Part shown: in pieces, positions 35,804 to 45,926 of the stretch
Layout: the number at the start of each line of letters is the position of its first letter
Position numbering within the stretch: the first letter of the stretch is position 1
Source of the DNA: Flavobacterium aquariorum
GTDB lineage: Bacteria > Bacteroidota > Bacteroidia > Flavobacteriales > Flavobacteriaceae
Direction: 5' to 3'
Assembly (NCBI RefSeq): GCF_003254745.1
Contig: NZ_QKXH01000005.1
Location: forward strand, 248,001-312,000
DNA length: 64,000 bases
Notes under the pieces: model-generated
What the model was told of the DNA's origin: nothing
Databases searched by the model: none
Seen by the model: only the letters and a program-made list of their open reading frames with translations
Position numbers and translations under genes: made by a program

Positions 35804-36634
35804 ATGAAAATTGTAAAACATTCTGGGGATATTGTTGATTTTAACCGTTCAAAATTAAAACGATCTTTGCTGAAATCAGGCGCTTCTCCAACTATGGTTG
35901 ATGATGTTTTGCAATTGATAGAAAAAGAAGTTTATGAAGGAATTTCTACCAAGCATATATATAAAATGGCTTTTGGATTTCTTAAAAAAATCTCGAATTC
36001 GAATGCCGCACGATATAATTTAAGAGAGGCAATTCGATTACTGGGACCTGCAGGTTTTTTTTTCGAAAAATTTATTGCCCGACTTTTTTCTTCTGAACAC
36101 TATGAAACCAAAGTTAATATGATTTTATGGGGCAAATGCGTTTCACATGAAGTTGATATTTTACTTAAGAATAACAATATTATTACGATGGTGGAGTGTA
36201 AATTTCATTTAGGTAGAGACGCTGCCACTGATGTAAAAGTTCCAATGTATATTTTATCTCGATTTAATGATTTGAAAGAGAAAAAACATGAAATATTTTT
36301 TAAAAATGATGTTATTTCAAAATGTTGGATTGTTAGTAATAACCGTTTTACAGCTGATGCGATTGATTTTGCAAAATGTTCTGGTCTTGAATTGTTATCT
36401 TGGGATTACCCTCCAGCCAATAATTTAAAAACAAAAATAGATAGGCACAGCTTATATCCCATAACCTGTTTGACGACTTTGACACTTTCTGAAAAAGAGA
36501 AATTATTGATTTTGGATGTTATTTTGGTTTTGGAAATTGTCAATAATAGAGATGATTTGGAAAAAATTGGGTTGAGTCCCAATCGAATAAAAAATGTTAT
36601 AAAAGAAGCGTCTGAGTTATGTGGATTTATATAG
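35804..36634 (+). CDS. ATP-cone domain fused to a PD-(D/E)XK nuclease-like domain
   Basis: A 276-residue protein starting at the ATG at 35804; an upstream TTG gives six extra residues and is less likely. Residues about 1-85 form an ATP-cone (IVKHSGDIVDFNRSKLKRSL), the nucleotide-binding regulatory module of ribonucleotide reductases and NrdR. Residues about 95-215 look like a restriction-endonuclease fold: HEVDILL with Asp118, then VECKFH with Glu131 and Lys133, the D...ExK arrangement of Mrr-like nucleases. The C-terminal 60 residues are helical. It could be a nuclease controlled by ATP/dATP. It stands between xrtF and a beta-CASP hydrolase. Confidence 0.75.
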   Translation: MKIVKHSGDIVDFNRSKLKRSLLKSGASPTMVDDVLQLIEKEVYEGISTKHIYKMAFGFLKKISNSNAARYNLREAIRLLGPAGFFFEKFIARLFSSEHYETKVNMILWGKCVSHEVDILLKNNNIITMVECKFHLGRDAATDVKVPMYILSRFNDLKEKKHEIFFKNDVISKCWIVSNNRFTADAIDFAKCSGLELLSWDYPPANNLKTKIDRHSLYPITCLTTLTLSEKEKLLILDVILVLEIVNNRDDLEKIGLSPNRIKNVIKEASELCGFI

Positions 36635-36651
36635 TTTTTTTAAAAGAGGCT

Positions 36652-36743
36652 AAGATTCTAAGAGACTAAGACGCTAATAATTTTATCTGGCAATTTAAAA
36701 GTGGCTGATTTTCAAACTTTTAAACTTAGCATCTCAGAATCTT
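36652..36743. repeat. Long-range inverted repeat in the spacer
   Basis: Nineteen bases at 36652-36670 (AAGATTCTAAGAGACTAAG) match the reverse complement of 36725-36743 with three mismatches, enclosing 54 bases. The phrases CTAAGATTCT and TCTCAGAATC resemble decayed repeats. It could fold as a long stem. Confidence 0.5.
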
Positions 36744-36769
36744 TCACTATTAATATAAATTGAATTAAA

Positions 36770-38125
36770 ATGAAGATTACATGCATTGGAGGAGTAGGAA
36801 CAGTTACGGGGTCCAAAACTTTGGTCGAAAGTAACGGCATTCGAATTTTGATAGATTGCGGACAATTTCAAGGATTAAAGTCTTTGCGAGAACTTAATTG
36901 GGAGCCCTTGCCAATTTTGCCTTCAACCATAGATTTTGTTTTGTTAACCCACGGTCATTTGGATCATTGTGGTTGGTTGCCACGATTAGTAAATCAAGGT
37001 TTTGAAGGTAAAATATATTGCACTAGTCCAACAAAAGATGTTGCTAAGCTGATCCTTTTGGACAGTGCTAAAATTCAAGAAGAAGATGCCAGAATTGCCA
37101 ATGAAGGAAAGTTTTCGAAACATGAAATAGCGGAGCCACTTTATACAGTAGCTCAAGCCGAAAAGGTTTTTCCTCATTTTAGGGTAATTAATCCAAATGA
37201 AAGTGTTGTATTGGATGCCGAGATTGAGGCTGTTTTTACCAATGCTGGACATATTTTGGGGGCTTGTACGATTGAACTTCGGCTTGAAAATAGAATTGTT
37301 GTGTTCTCTGGTGATATTGGAAGGGATAATGACGTATTGATGTTTCCGCCCACAAAACCTAAAAAAGCTGATTATATTTTCCTTGAAAGCACTTACGGTA
37401 ATAGGCTTCATCCGGCTATCGACCCTAAAGTTGAATTGGAAATGTATATCAATAATACGGTTCGAAGCGGCGGAACGGTCATAATTCCAAGTTTCGCAGT
37501 TGAGCGATCCCAAAGTATAATGTATTTACTTTGGCGATTGAAGGAAGAAAATAAGATTCCTAATATTCCTTATATTATTGATACTCCAATGGGTATAAGT
37601 ATGCTGGAACTTTTTACAAATAACAGAAAATGGCATCGTCTGCATCAGGATGAGTTTACCGCCATGTGTAAAATGTTTACCCTGAATTCAGATTACCAAG
37701 AAACCATAGATACCATTTATAATAAACAGCCCAAAATAGTGATTGCCGCCAGTGGTATGGTTACTGGAGGTAGGGTTTTGAGTTACTTGGAACGGTATAT
37801 TGGTTTGCCTGAAACGACCATAATCATAATTGGTTATCAAGGAGAAGGTACTCGCGGAAGAAAATTGCTAGAAGGTGCTACTGATATAAAAATACACGGA
37901 AGATACTATCAGGTAAAAGCCAAAGTCGTTGAAATAGAAAGTTTGTCAGCTCACGGTGACCAAAAGGATTTAATTAACTGGCTTTCGGATTTGGAGGAGG
38001 CTCCAAAAAAAGTTTTTTTGGTACATGGTGAAAATGAACCCGCCGATGAATTAAGAATCAAAATTCAAGAAAAATATGGTTTTGAATGCATTGTTCCTTT
38101 AATGGGTCAGGAGTTTGAATTGTAG
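36770..38125 (+). CDS. MBL-fold beta-CASP hydrolase (RNA-processing family)
   Basis: A 451-residue metallo-beta-lactamase fold protein of the CPSF73-like group. The zinc-binding motif is HGHLDH at residues 61-66. The phosphate-binding GDIGRD follows, then the beta-CASP insert (GGTVIIPSFAVERSQSIMYLLW and IVIAASGMVTGGRVLSYL), and the C-terminal AHGDQKDLINWL and VFLVHGE motifs. Such bacterial proteins are endo- or exoribonucleases, but individual substrates are usually unknown. The gene stands alone between the ATP-cone nuclease and the metal-uptake operon. Confidence 0.88.
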   Translation: MKITCIGGVGTVTGSKTLVESNGIRILIDCGQFQGLKSLRELNWEPLPILPSTIDFVLLTHGHLDHCGWLPRLVNQGFEGKIYCTSPTKDVAKLILLDSAKIQEEDARIANEGKFSKHEIAEPLYTVAQAEKVFPHFRVINPNESVVLDAEIEAVFTNAGHILGACTIELRLENRIVVFSGDIGRDNDVLMFPPTKPKKADYIFLESTYGNRLHPAIDPKVELEMYINNTVRSGGTVIIPSFAVERSQSIMYLLWRLKEENKIPNIPYIIDTPMGISMLELFTNNRKWHRLHQDEFTAMCKMFTLNSDYQETIDTIYNKQPKIVIAASGMVTGGRVLSYLERYIGLPETTIIIIGYQGEGTRGRKLLEGATDIKIHGRYYQVKAKVVEIESLSAHGDQKDLINWLSDLEEAPKKVFLVHGENEPADELRIKIQEKYGFECIVPLMGQEFEL

Positions 38126-38185
38126 GTTTTTATTATCTTTTAAAAGTTTAACAAGAATTTGATTTTTTAGAGTTAATAATAATGC

Positions 38186-38193
38186 TAATTTTG
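38186..38193 (+). promoter_or_regulatory. -7 box directly before the HYC_CC_PP gene
   Basis: TAATTTTG fits TAnnTTTG and ends only 4 bases before the ATG at 38198, so the mRNA would have almost no 5' leader. A TTTG occurs 24 bases upstream, a little far for the usual spacing. Confidence 0.45.
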
Positions 38194-38197
38194 CACA

Positions 38198-38611
38198 ATG
38201 CAATTCAAAAAACACATAAGTATATTTCTAGCAGTCTTATTGTTGGTTTCCAATATAGGTTTTGCGTTTAATGTGCATTATTGTGGAGCCGAGATTTCCT
38301 CAGTTTCTTTGAATTCAACTTTGTCATCAATACAAGTTGAAAAGGGTTGTTGCGAAAAAAAAGTAGTCAGTAAAAAAGAAACTTGTTGCAAAGATAAAAA
38401 AGTAGTCATTCAGAAAAAAGGAGATAATGGTGTTATTAAATCATTTTCTTCCCAGATGGATTATGCTTTTGTGATTCCAGAAACACATTCGTTTGTTTTT
38501 ACCGCTGTCGACAATTTTAAAAATAATTCTGCCACTTCTTATTATTGCGATGCAAACGCACCGCCACTTTTCAAGCTGTACAGCCAATACCTCCTTTACG
38601 ATAAATTATAA
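38198..38611 (+). CDS. HYC_CC_PP family protein
   Basis: A 137-residue exported protein with the three landmarks that name this family: HYC at residues 27-29 after the signal peptide (FNVHYCGAEI), paired cysteines (GCCEKK near 51-56 and ETCCKD), and a proline pair near the end (APPLFKLYSQYL). The cysteines suggest metal binding. In Bacteroidota it is usually found just before a TonB receptor and a heavy-metal-associated protein, exactly as here, so it is likely part of a metal (probably copper) handling system. The biochemical role is not established. Confidence 0.82.
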   Translation: MQFKKHISIFLAVLLLVSNIGFAFNVHYCGAEISSVSLNSTLSSIQVEKGCCEKKVVSKKETCCKDKKVVIQKKGDNGVIKSFSSQMDYAFVIPETHSFVFTAVDNFKNNSATSYYCDANAPPLFKLYSQYLLYDKL

Positions 38612-38673
38612 TGTCTAAATTAAGTTGAACCATTTTTAGAGGTTTGACATTTTTAATCATTATAATTTTAATC

Positions 38674-40686
38674 ATGAAAAAAAGAACAACAATAGTTTTA
38701 GTGCTTTTGTTTGCTGCTTTTAATTCTTATTCACAAGATACTTTACGAGAAATAAAAGTTCAGGCCAAACGCAAGAGCATGCAAAAAACATACACACTTT
38801 CCGGTAATACTACATTAGTAACCAAAAAAGAATTACTCAAAGCTGCTTGTTGCAATCTTGCCGAAAGTTTTGAAACCAATCCCTCAATAGATGTCAATTT
38901 TTCGGACGCATTGACCGGAACTAAGCAAATCAAAATGTTGGGTTTAACAAGCCCGTATTTGATGATGACCCAGGAAAACATTCCTTCCGTTCGTGGGGCT
39001 TCGCAGGTTTATGGGCTTTCCTTTACGCCTGGCCCTTGGATAGAAAGTATCCAAATCACAAAGGGAGCGGGTAGTGTGGTAAATGGCTTCGAAAGCATAT
39101 CGGGTCAAATCAATACTGAATTAATAAAACCGATGTCGGAAGTTCCATTTTTATTAAACGCTTATGGTTCTACTGATTCCCGTTTTGAACTGAACGCCAA
39201 TTTCAATCAAAAACTGTCCGACAAATGGGCAACCAGTTTATTGGTGCATGGCAATATAAGGGATTCCAAAATGGATAAAAATGACGATGGCTTTCTGGAT
39301 AATCCTTTGCAAAAACAATTCAATTTACTCAATCGCTATCAGTATTATAATGCCGAATCGGGTTGGGTTAGTTTCATTAATCTGCAGTATATGAATGATA
39401 CTAAATTAATGGGAGAAACCAGTTTTGATCCTGATACAGACAAAGGAACAAACAACTCCTGGGGTTCTGAAATCGATACTAGAAAGCTAGATGTCTCTAC
39501 AAAAATAGGCTATGTTTTTAAGGATATACCATTTCAAAGTTTTGGTTTCCAAAATGCTTTTTCTAGTTATGACCAGAATTCTTATTTTGGATTGAATGGC
39601 TACAATATGCAGCAAAATAGTTTTTATTCGAACTTGATTTTTAATTCGATCATCAATAATGAAAAGAACAAGTTTGCCACAGGCTTGAATTTTACTTATG
39701 ATAGTTATAACGAGTTTGTTAATACAACAGATTACAGTAGGATAGACAATACTGTTGGAGTTTTCTTTGAATATACCTATGATAATCAAGATAATTTTAG
39801 CTTGATTCTTGGTGGTAGGGCAGATTATGGGAATCGTTTAGGTGTTTTTGTTACGCCAAGAATTCATATGAAATACAATCCTTGGGAGAAAGGAGTTTTG
39901 CGAGTTTCTGCAGGTAGAGGGAAACGTCCAGCCAATATTTTTGCCGAAAATCAAACCTTGTTTGCCAGTTCCAGAGCTTTTAATGTTACAAATGTTGGAG
40001 GCAAAATATATGGATTGGATCCTGAAATTGCTTGGAATTATGGTGTGAGCTTTATGCAAGGTTTCAAGTTGTTCAATCGAAACGGTGATGTTACGGCGGA
40101 TTTTTACAGAACCAATTTTCAGAATCAAGTAGTGGTGGATATTATGCAAAGTCCGCAACAAGTGATTTTTCATAATTTGGATGGTGTTTCGTTTGCCAAC
40201 AGTTTTCAATTGGAATTCAATTATGAATTGGCGAAGCGTTTGGAATTGCGTTCTGCTTATAAATATTACGATATCAAAACCGATTATTTGTCTGGGAAGT
40301 ACCAAAGACCTTTGCAGGCGGCTCATCGTTTCTTCGGGAATTTGGGTTATGAAACCAGTATTAAAGACAAAGGAAAGCAATGGAAATTCGATTTTACCTA
40401 TAACTGGATTGGAGAGCAACAATTGCCTTACACAGCATCAAATCCTGTGGGATTTCAACTCCCGGAATATTCACCTGCCTATTCTTTGATGAACGCTCAA
40501 ATTACCCGAGTATTTTCTTCTACTTTTGAAGTGTATGTGGGAGGGGAGAATATTGGGAATTACATTCAAAATCCTGCAATCGTGGATGCGCAAAACCCTT
40601 TTGGCCCCTATTTTGATGCGACTATTTTATATGCACCAGTATTCGGGCAGATGTATTATGCGGGGTTAAGATTAAAAATAAAATAA
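38674..40686 (+). CDS. TonB-dependent receptor, probable metal uptake
   Basis: The ATG at 38674 (MKKRTTIVLVLLF) gives a signal peptide; an upstream TTG at 38644 adds ten hydrophobic residues and is unlikely. The protein has about 670 residues, a plug (residues about 40-150, with ACCNLAESFETNPSIDV and MLGLTSPYLMMTQENIP) and a barrel to the C-terminus (AGLRLKIK). It lacks an N-terminal carboxypeptidase-like domain. The pair of cysteines at the plug start (AACCNLAE) recurs in receptors linked to metals. It lies between a HYC_CC_PP and an HMA protein gene, which points to a copper-type ligand. Confidence 0.88.
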   Translation: MKKRTTIVLVLLFAAFNSYSQDTLREIKVQAKRKSMQKTYTLSGNTTLVTKKELLKAACCNLAESFETNPSIDVNFSDALTGTKQIKMLGLTSPYLMMTQENIPSVRGASQVYGLSFTPGPWIESIQITKGAGSVVNGFESISGQINTELIKPMSEVPFLLNAYGSTDSRFELNANFNQKLSDKWATSLLVHGNIRDSKMDKNDDGFLDNPLQKQFNLLNRYQYYNAESGWVSFINLQYMNDTKLMGETSFDPDTDKGTNNSWGSEIDTRKLDVSTKIGYVFKDIPFQSFGFQNAFSSYDQNSYFGLNGYNMQQNSFYSNLIFNSIINNEKNKFATGLNFTYDSYNEFVNTTDYSRIDNTVGVFFEYTYDNQDNFSLILGGRADYGNRLGVFVTPRIHMKYNPWEKGVLRVSAGRGKRPANIFAENQTLFASSRAFNVTNVGGKIYGLDPEIAWNYGVSFMQGFKLFNRNGDVTADFYRTNFQNQVVVDIMQSPQQVIFHNLDGVSFANSFQLEFNYELAKRLELRSAYKYYDIKTDYLSGKYQRPLQAAHRFFGNLGYETSIKDKGKQWKFDFTYNWIGEQQLPYTASNPVGFQLPEYSPAYSLMNAQITRVFSSTFEVYVGGENIGNYIQNPAIVDAQNPFGPYFDATILYAPVFGQMYYAGLRLKIK

Positions 40687-40740
40687 AGGACTATCAATAA
40701 TCAATATCAAAAAAATAATTAAATTTTTATACTTATAAAA

Positions 40741-41124
40741 ATGAAGACAAATATTCTACGATTCGGAAAAAACAGCAATAAGGTTAAGTATGTAGTTGCG
40801 GTTTTACTAATGACTGTTTTTACAATTTCGGCTCAAGGTCAAGAAAAGCAAAATAAAAATGCAAAGTATGCTACTGAAGTAAACGGTAACTGTGAGCAAT
40901 GTCAAAAGAGAATTCAAAAGGCTGCCTATTCGGTTCCGGGAGTGAAGTCGGCCTCGTGGAGTGTTGAGACACATCAATTGAGCTTAATTATTAATGAAGA
41001 AAAATGTTCTTTGGCGGACGTAAAAAAAGCAATTGCTAAAGTAGGCCACGATACGGATTCCGTAAAATCAACGAAAGAAGACTATGATAATCTTCATTAT
41101 TGTTGCCAATATGAAAGATTGTAA
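40741..41124 (+). CDS. Exported heavy-metal-associated (HMA) domain protein
   Basis: A 127-residue protein with a signal peptide (residues about 12-34) and one HMA domain. The metal site is GNCEQCQKRIQKA, the CxxC at Cys51 and Cys54. The ferredoxin-like fold continues with VPGVKSASW and EEKCSLADVKKAI to GHDTD. The C-terminus has a second cysteine pair (HYCCQYERL). It probably binds Cu(I) in the periplasm and passes it on. It is the third gene of the operon, followed by a terminator. Confidence 0.87.
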   Translation: MKTNILRFGKNSNKVKYVVAVLLMTVFTISAQGQEKQNKNAKYATEVNGNCEQCQKRIQKAAYSVPGVKSASWSVETHQLSLIINEEKCSLADVKKAIAKVGHDTDSVKSTKEDYDNLHYCCQYERL

Positions 41125-41200
41125 TTGTACAGCTATAGATTATTTTGTGGTATAAATTTTTTTTGTGCCCATTAATTTGTAACTTACATTAATAAAAAAA

Positions 41201-41231
41201 AGCATTAAAATAGAAGTTTAATTTTAATGCT
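41201..41231 (+). terminator. Terminator after the metal-uptake operon
   Basis: AGCATTAAAAT / ATTTTAATGCT with a 9-base loop, preceded by AAAAAAA and followed by TTTT. It closes the three-gene unit 75 bases after the HMA stop. Confidence 0.75.
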
Positions 41232-41334
41232 TTTTGTGGTTTTTAAATCGTTAATAAAACTTTAAAATGAAGTAATAAATTGTGGTTAACCTAAATTATC
41301 CTTACTTTCACAGCCTAAATAAAAACAAAAATTT

Positions 41335-42012
41335 ATGAATAATTTTGAATGGACCCAATTAGTAAATCCTGAATTTTATATAACTTTTACAATTGGTGGC
41401 ATTCAACTGGGTTTGTACATTGTTTTATTCATTGTTTTTGCAGAAACGGGTCTTTTTGCCGGTTTTTTTCTTCCAGGTGATAGTTTGCTTTTTCTAGCGG
41501 GAATTTATAGTCGTGATTTGGTTCAGAACATTCTTTTCATAGAAAGTGATTTCGTAAATCTCGTTATACTTTCGTCTTTGGTAGCCCTTTCGGGGGTTTT
41601 GGGCAATATGGTAGGCTATTGGTTTGGCGCCAAAAGCGGTTATTATTTGTACAACAGAGAAGATACACTTTTGTTTAAGAAAAAATATTTGCTTCAAGCC
41701 AAGGAGTTTTTCGAGAAGCATGGTGGGAAGGCCATTATCTATGCAAGATTTTTGCCTATAGTAAGAACTTTTGCACCGATAGTTGCTGGAATAGGCTCAA
41801 TGGACAGAAAGAAATTTATGTTTTTTAATGTAGTAAGTTCGATTTTATGGTCTTTTGTTTTGATTTTTTCAGGGCATTATCTTTATGGAATGTTTTTGGA
41901 CATGGGAATTGACTTAAAAGAACATATTGAGAAAATCGTCATCGGAATTATTTTAGTTTCAACTTTGCCTGTTCTTCTAAAGATGATCAAGAAAAAAGTT
42001 GTTCATCATTAA
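41335..42012 (+). CDS. DedA family membrane protein
   Basis: A 225-residue DedA (VTT domain) protein. The N-terminal half has the re-entrant motif FAETGLFAGFFLPGDSLLFLAG. The central part shows GNMVGYWFGAKSGYY, followed by FFEKHGGKAIIYARFLPIVRTFAPIVAG with the conserved ARF.P..R and GAG-like turn. DedA proteins act as flippases or transporters for polyprenyl phosphate or phospholipid carriers and need the membrane potential. Which substrate applies here is not shown. It is a single gene with a strong terminator. Confidence 0.9.
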   Translation: MNNFEWTQLVNPEFYITFTIGGIQLGLYIVLFIVFAETGLFAGFFLPGDSLLFLAGIYSRDLVQNILFIESDFVNLVILSSLVALSGVLGNMVGYWFGAKSGYYLYNREDTLLFKKKYLLQAKEFFEKHGGKAIIYARFLPIVRTFAPIVAGIGSMDRKKFMFFNVVSSILWSFVLIFSGHYLYGMFLDMGIDLKEHIEKIVIGIILVSTLPVLLKMIKKKVVHH

Positions 42013-42030
42013 TAATTACTAAACAAATGG

Positions 42031-42065
42031 AACCGCCTTGTTCAATTGAGCAAGGCGGTTTTTTT
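42031..42065 (+). terminator. Terminator of the dedA gene
   Basis: AACCGCCTTG / CAAGGCGGTT perfect 10-base stem, loop with a TCAATTGA core, followed by TTTTTTT. It starts 18 bases after the stop codon. Confidence 0.9.
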
Positions 42066-42204
42066 GTGCTTTGTTTTGATGAATACAAAAATGCCATTAC
42101 GTTGCCCAAGGTTGAAGCGTGGGCTATGACTCCTAAAAAGGTCAAATTTGACGTTTTTTGGAGTTTTTATAATTCTCTGATCACTGTAAAAATGCCTAAT
42201 CTTT

Positions 42205-42290
42205 GCCTTTAGCCCCGATAGGAGTGAAAATCCATATGTGCTGGTGTTCGGTACATATGGATTGCAACGAATAGCGGGAACCATCTTTAC
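42205..42290 (+). repeat. Dispersed structured intergenic element, family B, copy 2
   Basis: Plus strand: TTTAGCCCCGATAGGAGTGA, a hairpin made of AATCCATATGT and ACATATGGATT around a GC-richer loop, then GCAACGAATAGCGGGAACCA. The flanks match copies 1 and 3 while the stem sequence differs. It fills most of the 350-base space between the dedA terminator and the groEL end, which otherwise holds no credible gene. Confidence 0.65.
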
Positions 42291-42360
42291 TAAAAAGGCC
42301 TAATCTTTCTGCTCCTAAAACTGTTAATTGAATTAGGCAAAATGTTCCTGAAAAGGCATA

Positions 42361-42397
42361 AAAAAAACCCGTCGAGAATGAATTCAAGACGGATTTT
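42361..42397 (-). terminator. Terminator of groESL
   Basis: Minus strand: AAATCCGTC pairs with GACGGGTTT (one G-T pair) and is followed by TTTTTTT. It lies 24 bases after the groEL stop. Confidence 0.7.
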
Positions 42398-42420
42398 ATA
42401 TTTGAATGTAATGCTGATTT

Positions 42421-44073
<1,653 letters not shown>

Positions 44074-44083
44074 TTATTTGATT

Positions 44084-44359
44084 TTAGATGATTGCTAAAA
44101 TATCATCCTCACGCATGATTAGGTAATCTTTTCCTTCTAATTTTAATTCCGTCCCAGCATATTTTCCATAAAGTACTGTATCACCAATTTTGACAGTCAT
44201 GGTATGGTCTTTAGTTCCGTTTCCTACTGCAACTACAGTTCCTTTTTGTGGTTTTTCTTTTGCGGTATCTGGAATAAAAATTCCTGACGCCGTTTTCGTT
44301 TCAGCTGCAACTGGTTCAATAAGAACTCGATCTGAAAGTGGTTTAATGTTTAAAGTCAT
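44084..44359 (-). CDS. groS: Co-chaperonin GroES
   Basis: A 91-residue GroES, the lid of the chaperonin ring. It opens [21 protein letters not shown], with the mobile loop around residues 17-33 ([17 protein letters not shown]) that contacts GroEL, and closes [21 protein letters not shown]. The gene is the first of the groESL operon and is separated from secG upstream by a terminator. Confidence 0.98.
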   Translation of the reverse strand: MTLNIKPLSDRVLIEPVAAETKTASGIFIPDTAKEKPQKGTVVAVGNGTKDHTMTVKIGDTVLYGKYAGTELKLEGKDYLIMREDDILAII

Positions 44360-44444
44360 GATTTTTTATGTTTATGTTAATTTTTACTGTTGTTGTATTT
44401 CAGAAATTATGCCACACTACGTAAACTGACATTTTTTCTTATAA

Positions 44445-44474
44445 AAAATGCCAGCTTTGACAGGCTGGCATTTT
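44445..44474 (-). terminator. Terminator of secG
   Basis: AAAATGCCAGC / GCTGGCATTTT, 11-base perfect stem with an 8-base loop, 20 bases after the secG stop and followed on the minus strand by TTATAAG. Confidence 0.85.
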
Positions 44475-44493
44475 GAGTATTTATGTAAATAAA

Positions 44494-44832
44494 TTATTTT
44501 GCTGGAGTTGCAGGTGTACTTTGTGCAGGAGCATTTGTAGCAGGAGCATTAGTTTTTGGTGCTGCAGTTTCTGTGTTGTCAATGATTTTTGAATCAGCAT
44601 CACTCAAAGTTCCTGTGAAACTTAAACCTGAAAGTAAGATTAAAGCAATTAATATAGTTGCCAATGTCCAAGTACTTTTGTCTAAGAAATCAGTAGTTTT
44701 TTGTACACCACCTAACATTTGAGAACCACTTATTGTAGAAGAAAGACCGCCACCTTTAGGGTTTTGAACCATTATTACTACGATCAATAGAAAACATACT
44801 ATTGTAATTAAAACTAAAAAAATTGAAAACAT
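44494..44832 (-). CDS. secG: Preprotein translocase subunit SecG
   Basis: A 112-residue SecG, the small accessory subunit of the SecYEG channel. It has two membrane helices (about residues 3-20 and 53-73) and the conserved loop MVQNPKGGGLSSTISGSQMLGG between them. The C-terminus is extended by an Ala/Pro/Thr-rich tail of about 35 residues (APKTNAPATNAPAQSTPA), low-complexity and typical of this phylum. It follows the TPR protein gene by 11 bases. Confidence 0.93.
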   Translation of the reverse strand: MFSIFLVLITIVCFLLIVVIMVQNPKGGGLSSTISGSQMLGGVQKTTDFLDKSTWTLATILIALILLSGLSFTGTLSDADSKIIDNTETAAPKTNAPATNAPAQSTPATPAK

Positions 44833-44843
44833 ACTATTTATTA

Positions 44844-45803
44844 TTAATTGTTATTTTGTTGTACTATTTTAATATCCTTTATACGGTCTGCAAAGAAACT
44901 ACTTTTTTCTGGATATTTCAAAATTAATATTTCATAAGCTTGTATGGCTTTTTGGTATTTTTTTTGTTCCAAATACACTTTAGCCAAAGTCTCTGTCATT
45001 AAATAAGAATTATCCTCCTTGTTGAGATCTATGTTTGGAGTGAACACTACTCCGGGTTTTATTGGTGGAATCTTTGGACTGGTTTCGATGAATTTATCAA
45101 TCAATTCTGCTTTTTTCTTTTTACTCTCGTCAATGATAGATTCGGGTTCTTTTGCCATACTATTATTTTCTTTTGGATTTTCTCGTATAATGGGTTGTAT
45201 CCTCGAAATTTGAAGCCATTGATGGAATGAATGTGTTTCTGATTTTGAAAAATCCAGTGGTTTCCCAATTTCTAAATTTTTCTCAGCTTCTGTTGTTACT
45301 TCTTCCGATTTTGTTGGCGTAGCTTCCTTAATAGAGTCAAGAATCGATTGTTCAACATTTTTATCGATTTCTAATTTTTCAATAAAGAGAGAATTGTTTT
45401 GAGCAGGATTAGCATTAGCCTCTTTTATGGAGGTAAGTATAGAATGCTCCAAAGGAGTTGTTGTAATTGGTGCTATCTCTTCTTTTTCAACGATTTGACT
45501 GTCAATTACGGTTATATTGAGGAGTTCCTGTATTTTTTTCTCGTAAGTCTTTTTTTGAATAGCTATAAACGATTCGGAAGTAATAAAGTCAAATAAAACG
45601 CTACGGTCGGTAGTGTGTGCCGCAGCTACTTTTAATGCAAAATTATACTTGTAGCTATTTTGATTGTACAGCCCTTTTAAGCGCAACGCTCGTGCACTTT
45701 GAAAAAATGGAAATTCATCCAATACTTTTTCTAAAGCCACCGTTTGTATCTCGTTGATTTCTTCGGGTTGGTTTAATAAATAATTATAGCTACTAACGTT
45801 CAT
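44844..45803 (-). CDS. TPR-ended hypothetical protein (319 aa)
   Basis: A 319-residue soluble protein. The N-terminal 100 residues are helical (LDEFPFFQSARALRLKGLYNQ), the middle (about 105-260) is charged, low-complexity and contains a roughly repeated phrase (HSILTSIKEA and QSILDSIKEA), and the C-terminal 60 residues hold one or two TPR units (LAKVYLEQKKYQKAIQAYEILILKYPEKS). The gene lies between lptE and secG in a likely operon, an order I believe is common in flavobacteria. The function is unknown, possibly linked to envelope biogenesis. Confidence 0.82.
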   Translation of the reverse strand: MNVSSYNYLLNQPEEINEIQTVALEKVLDEFPFFQSARALRLKGLYNQNSYKYNFALKVAAAHTTDRSVLFDFITSESFIAIQKKTYEKKIQELLNITVIDSQIVEKEEIAPITTTPLEHSILTSIKEANANPAQNNSLFIEKLEIDKNVEQSILDSIKEATPTKSEEVTTEAEKNLEIGKPLDFSKSETHSFHQWLQISRIQPIIRENPKENNSMAKEPESIIDESKKKKAELIDKFIETSPKIPPIKPGVVFTPNIDLNKEDNSYLMTETLAKVYLEQKKYQKAIQAYEILILKYPEKSSFFADRIKDIKIVQQNNN

Positions 45804-45926
45804 TTTTTTGTGTTCCTTAATTTAAGTGTTTTGTCTTGTTATTTTAGTATTCTTTTGTCTGATATCAAACACTAAAAAATCAAACTGTTTTCTGCTAACT
45901 GAAAACTGCAATCTGATTACTGCAGG

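Noticed and set aside
39487..40489. Frames of 100 to 194 codons opposite or out of frame with the metal-linked TonB receptor
   Set aside because: The receptor frame is continuous and has family features; the others are shadows with no domain signal.
42027..42387. Short frames on both strands between dedA and groEL
   Set aside because: They overlap the dedA terminator, the family B element and the groEL terminator, and have no recognisable protein pattern.
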